Made by a program: the position numbers and the translations under genes. The notes under the pieces are model-generated. The model was not told the DNA's origin, searched no databases, and was given only the letters and a program-made list of their open reading frames with translations. From the NCBI GenBank assembly GCA_928212115.1, contig CAKMRJ010005745.1:223528832-223592831 (forward strand): a stretch of DNA of 64,000 nt, given 5' to 3'. Of this stretch, positions 34,421 to 46,466 are shown one piece after another. The DNA comes from Lactuca virosa. Lineage: Eukaryota; Streptophyta; Magnoliopsida; Asterales; Asteraceae. Within the stretch, counting starts at the first letter, position 1, and each line of letters starts with the position of its first letter.

Positions 34421-37400
34421 TCATCGAGTGGGATTACAAGAGTCTCGTCGGACAGACACTTCATTAGATTGGACACGTGGAAGGTGGGGGTGTATATTAC
34501 TGAGTTCCTGCGGTAGTTGAAGCTTGGAAGCCATCGGCCCAATTTTATCAAGAATCTTGAATGGCCTGATATACCTTGGATTTATTTTCCACGTTTTCCA
34601 AAACGTATCATTAATTCCTTTCCAGGGTGAGACCTTTAACATGACGCAGTCACCAACCTGGAATTCCAAGGGTTTTCGTCGTTTATCCGCATAACTCTTT
34701 TGTCGGTTCCTAGATTCTTTTAGTCGTTCCTGAATTTGGACGATCTTCTCTATTGCTTCTCGTATGATCTAGGGGCCGGTGAGAGCACTGTCAGGAACTT
34801 GTCTCTTTGCTAGTTGCGTGTCACCCACTTCAGCCCAGCACAGAGGTGATCTGCACTTGCGGCCGTAGAGGGCTTCATATGGAGCAACTTTGATGCTAGT
34901 GTGATAGCTGTTATTGTACGAGAATTCGACAAGTGGTAAATGGGTATCCCAAGCTTTACCAAAGTCTATCACACAAGCTCTCAACATGTCTTCCAGCGTC
35001 TGAATAGTTCTCTCGCAATGCCCGTCAGTTTGAGGATGGTACGTTGTACTCATGTCGAGTTTGGTTCCCAAGGACTTTTGTAGCGATTGCCAAAACCGTG
35101 AGGTAAATCTACTATCTCTATCGGAAATAATGGATATTGGCACACCACGCAATCATATAATCTCTTTAATGTACGTCCTGGTTAACTTCTCCATCTTGTC
35201 GGTCTCTTTTATTGGTAGGAAGTGCGCGGATTTGGTCAACCTATCAACTATCACCCAAATGGTGTCAAGACCACCCGTTGTCTTGGGTAACTTGATTATG
35301 AAATCCATGGTTATCCGCTCCCATTTCCATTCGGGTATTTCTGGTTGTTGTAGTAATCTCGAGGGCTTCTGGTATTCTACCTTGACCTTGGCGCAAGTCA
35401 GACACTTGCCCACATAGGTAGCGATTTCTGCCTTCATGTTTGGCCACCAATAAAGTTTCTTGAGGTCTAGGTACATCTTGTCTGAACCGGGATGAACATA
35501 GTATCTAGTCTTGTGAGCTTCGTTCATGACAACGTCTCTGTACCCACCGAACTTCGGTGTCCAGATCCGATTCATGAGTTAACGAACTCCGTCATCCCTA
35601 ACTTCCAGGTTTTTATCCATTTCTCTCAAGGCTTCACCTGCCACATTCTCGGGTTTCAAGGCTTCCAGTTGAGCCTCTTTGATATGTTTGGACAAGTGTG
35701 AATGGATGGTCATGGTTAATGACTTTACTCAGCGTCCCGAGTACTCCTTTCGACTAAGGGCATCTGCTACTACATTGGCTTTGCCTGGATGATAGCGAAT
35801 CTTGCATTCGTAATCATTTAGTAGTTCTACCCATCTTCGCTGCCTCATGTTGAGTTCCTTTTGAATGAAGATGTGCTAGGGACTCTTATGATCCGTGAAG
35901 ATTGTGCACTTCGTACCATAAAGGTAGTGTCTCCAGATATTCAGAGCGAATACTACTGCTCTTAGTTCGAGGTCATGGGTGGTATAGTTGACGTCGTGAT
36001 TCTTAATCTGTCTCGAGGCATAGGAAATGACCTTTCCTCGTTGTATAAGAACACATCCTAGCCCTTGCTTAGACGCATCATAGTAAACTACAAAATCTTC
36101 CATCCCTTATGAGAGGGACAAGATCGGAGCGCTGCATAGGGCTCGCTTTAGTGTTTGGAAAGAAATTTCTTGTTTCTCCTCCCAGTTGAAAGTTACACCC
36201 TTCTGATTCAAGGTGGTGAGTGGCTTTGCGATCTTGGAGAGGTTTTGTATGAACCTCATATAGTAGTCAGCGAGGCCTAAGAATTGACGAATTTCAGTTG
36301 GAGTTCTTGGTGTGCCCAGTTTTCGATTGCTTTGATTTTGGAGGGATCTACGTGTATCCCTTCCTCGCTGACCACGTGACCTAGGAAATCCACCCTTCGA
36401 ATCCAGAATTCTCATTTCGATAAACTTCGCATACAACTTCTCCGCCCTTAATGTTTCCAGGACTTGTCGCAGGTGTTGACTGTGTTCTTCCTTACTTCGT
36501 GAGTAGACTAATATGTCGTCGATGAAAACTATTACAAATTTGTGTAAGTAAGGTCGGCATACACGGTTCATCAAGTCCATGAACACCGCGGGTGCATTTG
36601 TTAATCCGAAGGGCATTACTATGAATTCATAGTGACCGTAGCGAGTTCTAAATGCGGTCTTGGGAATATCTTCCTCCTGGACTCACAGCTGATGGTATCC
36701 TGATCTTAGGTCTATTTTTGAGAAGTAACTTTCTCCTTGTAGTTGGTCGAAGAGGTTGTCGATTCGAGGTAAAGGATATCGAGTTTTGATGGTGAGCTTA
36801 TTTAGTTCTCGGTAGTCTATGCACATGCGGAATGATCCATCCTTCTTCTTCACGAACAAGACCGGTGCTCCCCAAGGCGAGAAGCTTGGTCTGATGAATC
36901 CTTTGCTTAACAGTTCGTTCAGTTGACTGGACAATTCCTGCATTTTTGCCAGTGCTAAACGGTACGGGGATTTGGCTACGGGGGTGGCTCCGGGAATCAA
37001 GTAGATTCTGAACTCGACTTGGCGTTCGGGAGGTACTCATGGTAGATCTTCGGTAAATACGTCGGGGAAGTTACAGACTTCGGGAATATCCTTGATGTCT
37101 TTTGCCTCTTGTTTCTTATCCACCACGTGGGCTAAGAAGGCATAGTATTCTTTCCGTAGATACTTTTGAACCTTGACGCAGGAAATGATTTGAAGGTTCG
37201 TGCCGGGTTTTTCGCCATAAATGACGAGGGTTTCGCTACTTGGCAGATTAAGGCGAATGGCTTTTTCGTAACACAAGATATCGGCATGGTGAGGACTTAA
37301 CCAATCCATGCCAATGATGATGTCGAAACTTTTGATTGTGACCGAAATTTGGTTGATTTGAAAGGAATAGTTGACTAGAGTGAAGGTACATCCTATGTAT

Positions 37401-37546
37401 ATATCGTTAGTGCTCTCTGCCTTTCCGTTTGTCATTTCTACGGTGAATGTGTCTTTTAGTGATTGGGGATTTTGTTTAAGTAAGTGTTTAAACTTGTGGC
37501 TCATGAAACTTCTCTTCGCACCACTATCGAAAAGTATCACCGACAC
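34421..37546 (-). pseudogene. Decayed Gypsy pol gene (protease, RT, RNase H, integrase)
   Basis: Read right to left on the minus strand: aspartic protease (LFDSGAKRSFMS, about 37540), reverse transcriptase (ELNKLTIKTRYPLPRIDN about 36820; FIDDILVYSRS about 36520), RNase H (DFVVYYDASKQGLG about 36090; TDHKS about 35885), and integrase (zinc region HPGSDKMYLDLKKLYWWP about 35480; TMDFIIKLP; SDRDSRFTSRFW about 35115; HPQTDGHCERTIQTLED about 35020). In-frame stops occur near 37037, 36683, 36107 and 35880, and frameshifts inside the RT. No recognisable gag follows protease on the right. It precedes a polypurine tract and the LTR at 34175. Confidence 0.9.
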
Positions 37547-37560
37547 CGGATAACTCTTCG

Positions 37561-37807
37561 AATGAAAGGTCTCGCACTACAACGGTTGGACTCAAAAAAG
37601 AGTTGCACAATAGAGTTAAAACCTAACCTTCTAAAATTATATAGTCTCAGTAATATGTAACTTAACATATCCGCTTACTAGTTAGCTGATGTTAATGGAA
37701 ACTCCTAAAAGCACAAAGCAATCAACATTCGAGCATTGAGTAATCGGAATCAAGGCATAACCTAAACTTGTCATCCTATCACTGACTGATCAGTACTAGC
37801 ATGCAAG
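37561..37807. other. Remnant internal sequence of the decayed Gypsy element
   Basis: AT-rich sequence between the protease end of the decayed pol gene and the solo LTR at 37808. No gag motif (zinc knuckle) was seen on either strand. It probably continues across the solo LTR into 40450-40750. Confidence 0.4.
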
Positions 37808-38035
37808 TGAAACGTCCCAAAAATACGATCCAAAAATTTCATTTTAATTTTATAAAACAGTATTCCAAAATATTATCCATACAAACCAAAGGAAAATAAG
37901 TGTATCAAACATCATGTCAATCAGAGTAATATCTCAAAGTGGAAACCATGTGGTTTGTGTGATGCAGTCATCCTGAGCTCTTCCCTTTGGAACCAGAAGT
38001 ACCTGAAACATAAACTAAAAGCCGTAAGCACAAAG

Positions 38036-38885
38036 TGTTGGATTAGGTGTCTAAGCCCATAACTATAATTGGTATGTACTTGAATTGATAGCAGCACAGT
38101 CCTTTTGGGTTGCCCTCAACCTAGCAACTGGACAAGGAAATTATGAAAGGAGAGATATTAATTTATAAGATTAATAAATTAATAATTGATTTATTAATAT
38201 GTTAATGGATTAATATATTAATTAGAAATCATTATGTTTAATTAATTGTTAGCCAGAAATTAATCAGAATTGATTTTGGGGTTAAAAGAATTAATTATAA
38301 AGTGCAGGGACTAGTTTGCAATTAACTGATAGTTGAATGGAAGGATCCAGAACTCCCTTGGAAGGGGGTGGACGAAAACCCTAGGGGAAACCCTAGAGAA
38401 TTCGTCCAAGGGGTCCAAGATAAGGCCTTGGGTCTTGCTTAGGCCCTAAGCAAAGGATAACTAGGGTTTTCCCTAAACCCTAGTTCCCTCAACTATTTAA
38501 GGAGCCTCCTGGCTCACATTTTGGGTACTGATTTCTTTGGAAGAAACCCTAAGGCCGAAATTGCATACTCTCTCCCCTCTCTCTTCTACTTTCCTTCTTG
38601 CTAGTTTGGGTGTGATTCCATTAGAGGCATTACACTTGTGGTGCTAAAGCTTCCAAGAAGATCAAGATCAAGACCAAGGGAATATCAATTGTTTGCTATA
38701 ACAATTGAAAGGTATGTAAACCCTAAACCCTAGTTTGTTAATTTCGAAATTAGCCTCTCTCCTCTAGGGTTCTTGTTTTGCAATTCAAAGTTGTATGTTC
38801 AATAGTTAAAACATAGATCCAAAGTAGGTTGCATGTGAACTTAGGAATTGTTTTCTAGTTTATTTATTGTACCTAAAACCCATCA
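38036..38885 (+). mobile_element. Copia-like solo LTR, 850 bp, TSD CAAAG
   Basis: It starts TGTTGGATTAGG and ends AAACCCATCA, with CAAAG at 38031-38035 and 38886-38890. It has repeated AAACCCTAG words and a TATA-like CTATTTAAGG near 38497. No coding sequence is attached. Confidence 0.88.
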
Positions 38886-38939
38886 CAAAGCATAGTGAGT
38901 TCCCCAAGATACCGCATACCAATCATAAAACACATAACG

Positions 38940-39130
38940 AGCCCCGCCCTAATTAGCATAATGGGCCCCGCCCAATGAGTATAACGGGCCCCGCCTTAAC
39001 TCGCATAATGGGCCCCGCCCAATGAGTATAACGGGCCCGCCCTAACTCGCATAACGGGCCCCGCCCACATACAATTCATACTATAGAACAAGTAATAACA
39101 TATAAGATAATCATCGGGCCCGCCCAATAA
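38940..39130. repeat. GGGCCCCGCCC minisatellite
   Basis: Units of about 23-24 bp (GGGCCCCGCCC plus an AT-rich spacer such as AATGAGTATAAC or TTAACTCGCATAA) repeated about six times, inside the solo LTR and between its donor-like and acceptor-like sites. Confidence 0.85.
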
Positions 39131-40750
39131 GCATACAAACACATGCACATACTAGTGTCACACAAACAATGAGTATTCTAACATAACAGGTCATGGGTCG
39201 GCATTGGTGCCTTCGACCCGCTATACATGGTGAGGAAACTCACCTCTGAATCTGAGCGATAGCTGAATAGATCCCAGCTTCGAATATCAGCTCTACCCAA
39301 CACCTAAAAAGTAACCAACCCTTAGATACAACTCAAAACACCTCAGCACTCCCTTTAGGTCAAACTTGGTCAAAGTCAGAAGTCAAGGTCAAGGTCAACA
39401 GTCCATGTTGACCCAACACGCCGTGTTGACTTGACAACACGCCATGTTTTGCACTCATCCAAATAGTTGGGGAAAACCCCAGCCAACACGCCGTGTTGAC
39501 TTGCAAACATGTCGTGTTTGCCTGAGTTCTAGCAGCTTATCACATTAAGCTGCCTTCTTCGACCCCATGAGCTCCAAAGCTCAGATCTATACCAAAATGA
39601 GATTTAGAAGGGTAAAGTTTCCAACTTTACCCATAAGGACTACCAAAAAGGGTCCAAAACCCATCCATAAGGCTTGATAGAGCAAGGGCTTAACCAATAA
39701 GCACTTAATCCTTGAAGACATAACCCGAAAACATAGATCTGAATTCCTTGAGCTAGAAATCCACGTAAAGTTGCCAACTTTACGTTCAATGAAGCTCTTA
39801 AGCTTAAAAAGGACTTAATAAGTGATTTATTGCATGCATAAAACCAAATATCTCATAAAGCTTGCACCTTTATGCTCAAGGAGTCCAATACAAACTCAGA
39901 TCTGGAATAACAAGCCCTTAAAAAGATTTCACTCTTAACAACCCAAAAGGGACCGAGAGCATAATAAAGCACAATATGAGGAGTTCTAAACATCTATAAG
40001 TCAAGGTTCAAACTTGATACCTCAGAAAGCTTGCACAATAGAAGATGATTTTGGATCCAAGGCCTTTCCACCAAGCAAGACAACTTCAAGATCTCCTATT
40101 CCTTCATAAAGGCCAAAAAATGAGCACCAAGAACCTCTTAATAGCACAAGAATACCACCAAGAGACTTAGGGGTCGATTTTAGGGTTTTAGTGGCGATGG
40201 AGGCTGGTAAGGAGGCCAGCCATGAGGACTTAAGGCCTTTAAATAGGGTGCGACACCCTACAAATTTGGGTTTCTCCATCAGCCACCAACACGCCGTGTT
40301 TGGACACAAACACGCCGTGTTGGTCCAATAAAATTCGCGGCCCAAAAGCCTATCAACACGCCGTGGTGAGGCTTCACCACGCCGTGTTCAAAGAGAATCC
40401 TGAAGACTTTTGAATTTAATTCTTACCTGGAACCGAGTGTTACAGCAAGTCTACAAGCTCATACAGTAGGCACATAAAGGCATCTCTCCTAGCATTCTAT
40501 CATGCAACCCTAAGCAGATCCTTATCCCTAATATAACATGCGATTCACAGATCCAAAAATCAAGACATATCATAAAATATGTATGGGTATTTTAGGAAAA
40601 CTTACTCGAGCTCGGTCGTTTGCATGCACCACACCCCTTTCCTTTATTAGAAAACTCTTTTTATCAAACATTTCTATTTTGAAAAATCTACCAAATCCTC
40701 AGTTTGAGTCCATACACCCCCGAAAGTATGTCTGAATCCCTCAAACCAAG

Positions 40751-40762
40751 GCTCTGATACCA
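40751..40762 (-). other. Primer-binding site (initiator Met tRNA type) of a decayed element
   Basis: TGGTATCAGAGC on the minus strand, four bases inside the LTR end at 40766, as in the full-length element (44589-44600). Confidence 0.8.
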
Positions 40763-40765
40763 ACT

Positions 40766-41950
40766 TGTAATGTCCCGAAATTTAATACTAAAAATTTCAA
40801 TTTTCATAATAATAAAATCATCATCCAAAACATTTTTATAAAACCATAACGAAATCAGATTATATCAAAATCATCCAAATACATCATATTCAAATAAAAT
40901 GCGGAGCAATATGGTGTGTGCGATGCGATCATCCCGAGCTCTTCCCCTTCAATCCGGAAATACCTGAAACATAAACTGAAAACCGTAAGCATGAAGTTTA
41001 GTGAGTTCCCCGAAATACCGCATACCATGCATATCTGCCAGCTCAAGGTTGTGCCAGGTCTATTTCACCCCCGAGTCTATTTCAACTCATGCATCGACCC
41101 AAGCCGTACCGGGTCTATTTCACCCCGAGTCTATTTCAACTCATACGTCAGCACGAGGCTGTATCAGGTCTATTTCACCCCACATACATATAGCAAACAG
41201 GCACACATGCATATAACACACACACAGCAGGAGTCACAAAGACTACAAGAACATAACATAGCCTAGTGTCCTACAATATAGTGAGAAAACTCACCTCAGT
41301 CTGCTGACAGTCAAACAAATGGCCGGACTGCTGAACCGAAAATCCCCACTAAATCACAAGTAAAGAAACCCTAATTAGAAATTAGGTCAATAGTCCAGCC
41401 TGGAAGTCCCAACCCTAAATCTTGGCCTTAAGTGAGAAAGTTACTTATTCCTTGCCTTATTGGGCCTAGCCTATGAAGGCCCAAATGCTACTAGCCACGA
41501 AGCCCAAAAAATACTCTACGTCTAAAATGGGCCCAAGCCCCAAAGGCCCATCACAGAAAAGCTTACGGCCCAACAAGGGCCCAAAGTCCTTAAATCCCAC
41601 ACGTGGCCCGGAACAAGCCCAAAAGCCACTCTGATGAGTATGCTCAACGTACCAACCAGTACACCCGACGTACTCACAACCCTCGCATTATCGAGACATC
41701 AGACGCGTGCCCACAACGTACCCCAAGGTATGCCCAGCTTACACTGCAGCTGGCGAAAATCTCAATCCAAAGTCTTAATCAGTTAAGATTCAATGTCCAA
41801 TCTTAGATCTAGACTTATTAAAGTGCATTAAGCCATAAAGTTGCCAACTTTATGCTTTTGCATATCTTAATGGGGAAAATCTTGGATTTAACCATAATAT
41901 CTTTATGAAACCACCTTCAATCTTTGCATGATTGAACTTAATCCATCAAG
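40766..41950 (-). mobile_element. Truncated LTR of a decayed minus-strand Gypsy element
   Basis: On the minus strand it ends CGGGACATTACA at 40766, right before a primer-binding site. Its upstream part is cut off near 41950, where it abuts integrase sequence of another element. It retains the CATAAAGTT hairpin (41834-41854), GTACG/CGTAC-type words (41636-41732), a GTGAG/CTCAC hairpin (41294-41281), a CTATTTCACCCC minisatellite (41059-41180) and an acceptor-like site at 40964. Confidence 0.7.
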
Positions 41951-42595
41951 ACTCCATTTTTATATCCTCTAATGGGACCACTGCGGAATCATCAACCAAA
42001 CACTTCCGCAACTGAGAAACGTGGAAATTGTTGTGAATCTGTCTGAGTTCCTTCGGGAGATCTAAACGATACGCTACCCTGCCCACTCGGGCTACAACCC
42101 TGAAAGGACCAATATACTTGGGGGGCCAACTTGCCCCGCTTCTTGAATCGGATGACACCTTTCCAAGGTGACACATTTAGGAGAACCATATCACCAACCT
42201 GGAACTCCAGGTATGATCAGCGCTTGTCGGCATAACTCTTTTGCTGACTCTGAGTTGTATGAAGTCTACCACGGACCTGCTAAATCATCTCGGTCGTCTA
42301 GAGTACCACCTCAGTACTCCCCATGACCCGCTGACCGACCTCACCCCAACATATCGGGGTCCTATAATTCCTCCCATAGAGCATCTCAAAAGGAGGTCGA
42401 TCGATGCTAGCATGATAACTGTTGTTATACGAAAATTCCGCTAACGGAAGATACGTATCCCAATTGCCGCCGAAATCCAAAACACATGCCCGCAGCATAT
42501 CTTCCAACCAGGGCCGACTCTACCCTTTGCAAAACTAAGCAATGGCTTAGGGTCCCAATTCCAAAGGGCCCTCAATTATAAAGCTTATTCTATTA

Positions 42596-42646
<51 letters not shown>

Positions 42647-42953
42647 TTCTTGGGTTACAAAGACAAGTTGAAGCTTGGTTTGGTGGTAAAACCATTGGTT
42701 TATAAAACTAAAGGTCTCAAGTTCGAAACAGATTGCTTACTTGAAGGGCCCCAATTTTTTTATTTGCTTAGAGCCCCCAAATTGGTTGAGCCGCCCCTGC
42801 CTCCAACGCCTTGATGATCCGCTCACCCTGACCATCTGTCTGCGGGTGAAAGGTCGTGCTGAAGTGCAGACAAGTACCCAACTCCTCTTGGAATTTCTTC
42901 AAGAATTTGGAAGTAAACCGGACATCCCTGTTTGAAACCACTGAAACCGGCAC
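41950..42953 (-). pseudogene. Decayed Gypsy integrase C-terminal region, left part
   Basis: Minus-strand remnants run from the integrase core (SNRDVRFTSKF near 42930; HPQTDGQGERIIKALE near 42845) through FSYNNSYHASI (near 42430) to the C-terminal region (FRVVARVGRVAYRLDLPKEL; FHVSQLRKCLVDD near 42000). Frames are broken. The remainder lies right of the young element, at 51453-51950. The gene is a close relative of the element that interrupts it. Confidence 0.88.
42509..42799. mobile_element. hAT-like MITE with (TA)n core inserted in integrase remnant
   Basis: The ends CAGGGCCGACTC and (inverted) CAGGGGCGGCTC are terminal inverted repeats. The flanks CTTCCAAC (42501-42508) and CCTCCAAC (42800-42807) form an 8-bp target duplication with one mismatch. 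Joining the flanks restores the integrase alignment. A TA run occupies about 42600-42642. Confidence 0.85.
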
Positions 42954-44585
42954 TGTAACATCCCGAAATTCAGGTACAACTATTTAGCCCTTCTTTTATT
43001 CAAAGTGTCAAGTTAAGCCCTTAAGAGGAATTGGTAGCAAATGAGTACGTTGGGCGTACTCAAGAGTACGCTGCGCGTACTCATGCGCTTATTTTGGACG
43101 CGGACTCGCCTGAGTACGCTGGGCGTACTCAGGGTTACGCTGGGCGTAATGTGTCCAGGTGCAAACCCTAATTTCTGACTTGTGCCCTATATATTGGATG
43201 CTAAGGCTTATTTCTCAGCCTCCATAGCAGTGAGTAAAACCCTAAGAGAGAACTTTTCATCGTTCTTAGTGAGTGTGTGTGATTTTGGAGCTAAAAGTGC
43301 CTTGGTGTGCTAGTGAAGAAGAAGGAGAGGAGTTTGTGGAGACTAGAGTTTGAAGTGCAAGTTTGGATCTGAGATCTACAGAGGAAGGAGCTGCATTTGG
43401 AGGTATAAAGTTCAAAACTTTCCTTTTCATTTGGTTTGTTGCTTCATGGACCATTTTAGGGTTAAAAGTCCCAAAGGTGGAGACTTTATGAGTGTAATGT
43501 GCTTCATGGACCTAGATCTGTCCCATTTCAGTGGTATTTGTGTTGTAGATCCATAAAGTTCCCATCTTGGTCGTGGATATGAGATCATGCTTGAGTATTG
43601 GGCTTTCTAGTGTTAGGAAATGGTATATTTTGGGTGTTAGTGACTTGTTCAGCCATGCAAAGGCTTAAAGTCATCGACTTTATGGATTAAGAGGCTTAAA
43701 AATGGTTAGATCTAAAAGTTGGACGTGAGTCTTAACTGTTTAAGACCTCAAGAGCTAAGGGACTGAAACTGGGATTTACGCCGGGCGTAATCCCAGTACG
43801 CGCGGCGTACGGGGAGGCGTTCCCCGATTCTGAGACTGCCGGGTACGCCCAGCGTACACATCTGGTACGCGCAGCGTAAGCCGGAGGGTTGACTTTTGGT
43901 TGACTTTTAGGGTTTGGTCTATAGTGGGGCCTTTGAGTTATGAGAGGGGTAAAATGGTCTTTTACCCTTCTGAGAGTACTAAGAGGAGGAATAGTCTAGC
44001 CTTGAGAGATGTATTGATTGAGAGTATTTATTTTACATGATTAGGCGGAGGCTAGACCTGATTTTACAGAGTTCGAGCTTTACCGAGTTACCCGAGGTGA
44101 GTCTTCTCACTATACTTTACCTAGAGTGGTAATTAGAGCTATGAGACAGAGTATGCTGTATGCTTTTGCATGATGTGATTTCTATGTGTTATATGCTATG
44201 TATGTTACAGAGTTTTCAGAGTTAGGACCGGAAGGTCCACAGAGTTAGGGCCAGAGGGCCCACAGAGTTATGGGACTGGAGGGTCCCACAGAGACACCTT
44301 GACCAGAGGGTTATAGCCTCGAGTGGTTAATATGTGTTGTGTGTGGTATTTTGGGGAACTCACTAAGCATTTATGCTTACAGTGTTGTGTTATGTGTCTC
44401 AGGTACCAGCGAGGATCGCGGGAAGGCGCCGGCTTGATCAGTACACACACGGGGAGATTTTTATTATGATCTTGGGATATGATGTTATGATTGACTATGT
44501 GATCCAATGGTGTTTTTATAACGATTATGAATGAAAATGTGTTTTATAAAATGTGAAAAATTGTTTTGAAAATTTGGGTGTTACA
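42954..44585 (+). repeat. 5' LTR of the chromovirus
   Basis: TGTAACATCCCG...GGGTGTTACA, 1632 bp, same length as the 3' LTR. Contains GTACGCTGGGCGTAC palindromes (43042-43150 and 43775-43885), a TATATATT box near 43189-43196, a hairpin TAAAGTC-ATC-GACTTTA (43676-43692), GTGAG/CTCAC (44097-44110) and a GGNCC-rich minisatellite (44220-44295). Confidence 0.95.
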
Positions 44586-44588
44586 AGT

Positions 44589-44600
44589 TGGTATCAGAGC
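44589..44600 (+). other. Primer-binding site (initiator Met tRNA)
   Basis: TGGTATCAGAGC three bases after the 5' LTR, complementary to the 3' end of initiator tRNA-Met, the usual primer for plant LTR elements. Confidence 0.9.
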
Positions 44601-45212
44601 CTTGGTTTGAGGGATTCGGATTCGTCTTCGGGCATATCTGAACTCAAACTGAGGATTTGAGAGAAATTTTGATGACTAAAAACTTTTTTTTTAAAGAGTA
44701 AAAAGAGTTTTGAGACAAACAAAGCAGAGCCGTGTGTACGATCAGCCAGCACCCGAACCGTGATTTCCCAAAATACCCTTGTAATTAGTGTTATGAGATA
44801 TATTATGTTATGATATATGATGAGTTATGCTATGCATGCTAGAGTAGACTAGGTATTCTTATTAGGACTAGAGTGGCCTGATATGTGATGCCTTAGTCTA
44901 GGAGTTTTGTTGCTAGGGATACTTGAGAGTGTTTAGATAGCAGCGAGGAGTTTATGAGAGAGCTGCTAGTGAGTAGCATATGGTTAAAGAGAGTAGAGTA
45001 CTTGGGACTTGGGATCCAAGGAGGAGGACTTAGAGTGGATGTTGATGCGGTGTGGACGGTAGTATAGGGCCCGTACTACTGAAGACACCGGAGCAGTGCG
45101 CACCCTAAGTAAGAATCCATTGGGTACTAAGGAGCAAATAGGGTGGATTTATCGAGTGCGAGTATACTCGAGTGAGTCCCTGATATTTATTATGTTGTAT
45201 TTCAGAGACATC

Positions 45213-46430
45213 ATGGTTGGGACACGCCACACACCAGAGAGCAGCGGTACTAGTGATGAGGAGATCCGTAGGATCATTCATGAGGAGGTGGCTGCGGCCA
45301 TCAGGGCAGAGATACCAGAGATGTTCGGGTCTATCAAGACCACACTGATAGAGACATTTGACGAGAGATACGCTGCTCTTTCTGAGGCTGCGGTTGCTGC
45401 GGCCACTGCAGCTATAGCTGCGACTAGGCCGCAGGGTGGTGATGCGTTGCTGTATCGTGAGTTCAGCAACACAAAACCACCGGAGTTTGATGGGACCCAG
45501 GACCCGATTGCAGCGATGAGGTGGATATCAGACATTGAGGGGTGTTTCTTTACTTGCTCATCTCCAGAGCATTTGAGAGTCCGGTTCGCGTTGAACCAGC
45601 TTCGCTTGGGAGCGAAGGACTGGTGGAAGTTTGTGACGGCGCACTATTCGCCTACTGAGCTTGTTGCAGTGACCTGGGAGAGGTTCACTGCTATGTTCCG
45701 AGAAGAGTACGTTCCCCAGGTGGAGAGGGAGCGTTTGGCCCAGGAGTTTTTGACCCTCAAGCAGGGTACAGAGTCTGTTACAGTGATCACCAGGATGTTC
45801 CATGAGCGGGCGATGTTCTGCCCAGAGCACGTGTCCTCCGAGCAGGCACGTATGAGCCGATATCTGAGCATTTTGAGGAGGGATATACGAGAGTTCGTGG
45901 CGAACTCGACGTACCGGACATTTGCCGAGCTTCAGGCAAATGCCCGGAAGAGGGAGATAGAGCTGGAGACTCAGGCTAGGGAGGAGGCGGAGTCTCAGGG
46001 GAGGGATCGGCGACCGGCACAGTCTCAGCCGGCAGCCAAGCGGGCCAAGCCTGCCGATTCGAGATCAGGGAGCCAGAGGGGCCGCACTTGTGGCAAGTGC
46101 GGCAAGAGTCATGATGGAGTGTGCAGAGCAGGGTCTTGCTACAAATGTGGCAAGGAGGGGCATATGGCCAAGGATTGCCCCAAGGGGTTTGCAGTCTGTT
46201 TTCACTGCAACCAGACCGGACACCGGAAGGCCGAGTGTCCACAGTTACGAGGGTCAGCTCAGGGAGCTTCTCAGGGATCTGCTCCTGCTGCTGTTCGAGC
46301 TATAGAGAGTCGGCCGGCGAAGGCTGAGGCACCGAAGGCTCGCGGGAGAGCCTTCCAGTTGACAACGGAGGAGGTCCGCGCAGCACCCGATGTGGTAGCT
46401 GGTATGTATTCTTTCCTCTGTTCATTTTGA
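45213..46430 (+). CDS. gag: Chromovirus gag polyprotein
   Basis: The first good ATG is at 45213 (MVGTRHTPESSGTSDEE); the frame is open further upstream but without a convincing start. About 405 residues. The middle holds the retrotransposon capsid region (FDGTQDPIAAMRWISDIE, WWKFVTAHYSP, WERFTAMFREEYVP, LAQEFLTLKQG). A basic Arg/Gln-rich linker follows, then zinc knuckles CYKCGKEGHMAKDC and CFHCNQTGHRKAEC, preceded by a C-x2-C cluster (CGKCGKSHDGVC). The protein forms the virus-like particle and binds RNA. It ends at 46430, only nine codons after a donor-like GTATGT that would splice it to pol. Confidence 0.9.
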   Translation: MVGTRHTPESSGTSDEEIRRIIHEEVAAAIRAEIPEMFGSIKTTLIETFDERYAALSEAAVAAATAAIAATRPQGGDALLYREFSNTKPPEFDGTQDPIAAMRWISDIEGCFFTCSSPEHLRVRFALNQLRLGAKDWWKFVTAHYSPTELVAVTWERFTAMFREEYVPQVERERLAQEFLTLKQGTESVTVITRMFHERAMFCPEHVSSEQARMSRYLSILRRDIREFVANSTYRTFAELQANARKREIELETQAREEAESQGRDRRPAQSQPAAKRAKPADSRSGSQRGRTCGKCGKSHDGVCRAGSCYKCGKEGHMAKDCPKGFAVCFHCNQTGHRKAECPQLRGSAQGASQGSAPAAVRAIESRPAKAEAPKARGRAFQLTTEEVRAAPDVVAGMYSFLCSF

Positions 46431-46466
46431 GTTTGTAGTGTTATGCTTATATTGTGATATGCGTAG
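46402..46466 (+). other. Candidate 65-nt intron at the gag-pol junction
   Basis: GTATGT at 46402 and TGCGTAG ending at 46466, with a T-rich interior. Removing 65 nt (not a multiple of 3) joins the gag frame to the pol frame directly at ...VVAG/TFLV..., a continuous protease-entry sequence. Unspliced RNA stops at 46428-46430. A programmed frameshift is an alternative. Confidence 0.6.

Larger units (their letters stand above)
37808..40444 (-). mobile_element. Solo LTR with GCAAG target-site duplication (minus orientation)
   Basis: On the minus strand it starts TGTAACACTCGG at 40444 and ends GGGACGTTTCA at 37808. GCAAG flanks it at 37803-37807 and 40445-40449. It carries the palindrome AACACGCCGTGTT in two clusters (40285-40390 and 39411-39510), a TATA-like CTATTTAAAGG at about 40248-40238, TAAAGTT hairpins (39763-39785, 39611-39631), a GTGAG/CTCAC hairpin (39243-39228) and a GGGCCCCGCCC minisatellite. 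A Copia-like solo LTR is nested inside. Confidence 0.92.

Noticed and set aside
34221..34520. Overlapping plus-strand frames of 80-120 codons between 34221 and 35701
   Set aside because: They lie antisense to the decayed pol gene, whose minus-strand frames carry integrase motifs.
38940..39130. Short regularly spaced repeats considered as a CRISPR array
   Set aside because: Plant nuclear LTR minisatellite with degenerate units and no unique spacers.
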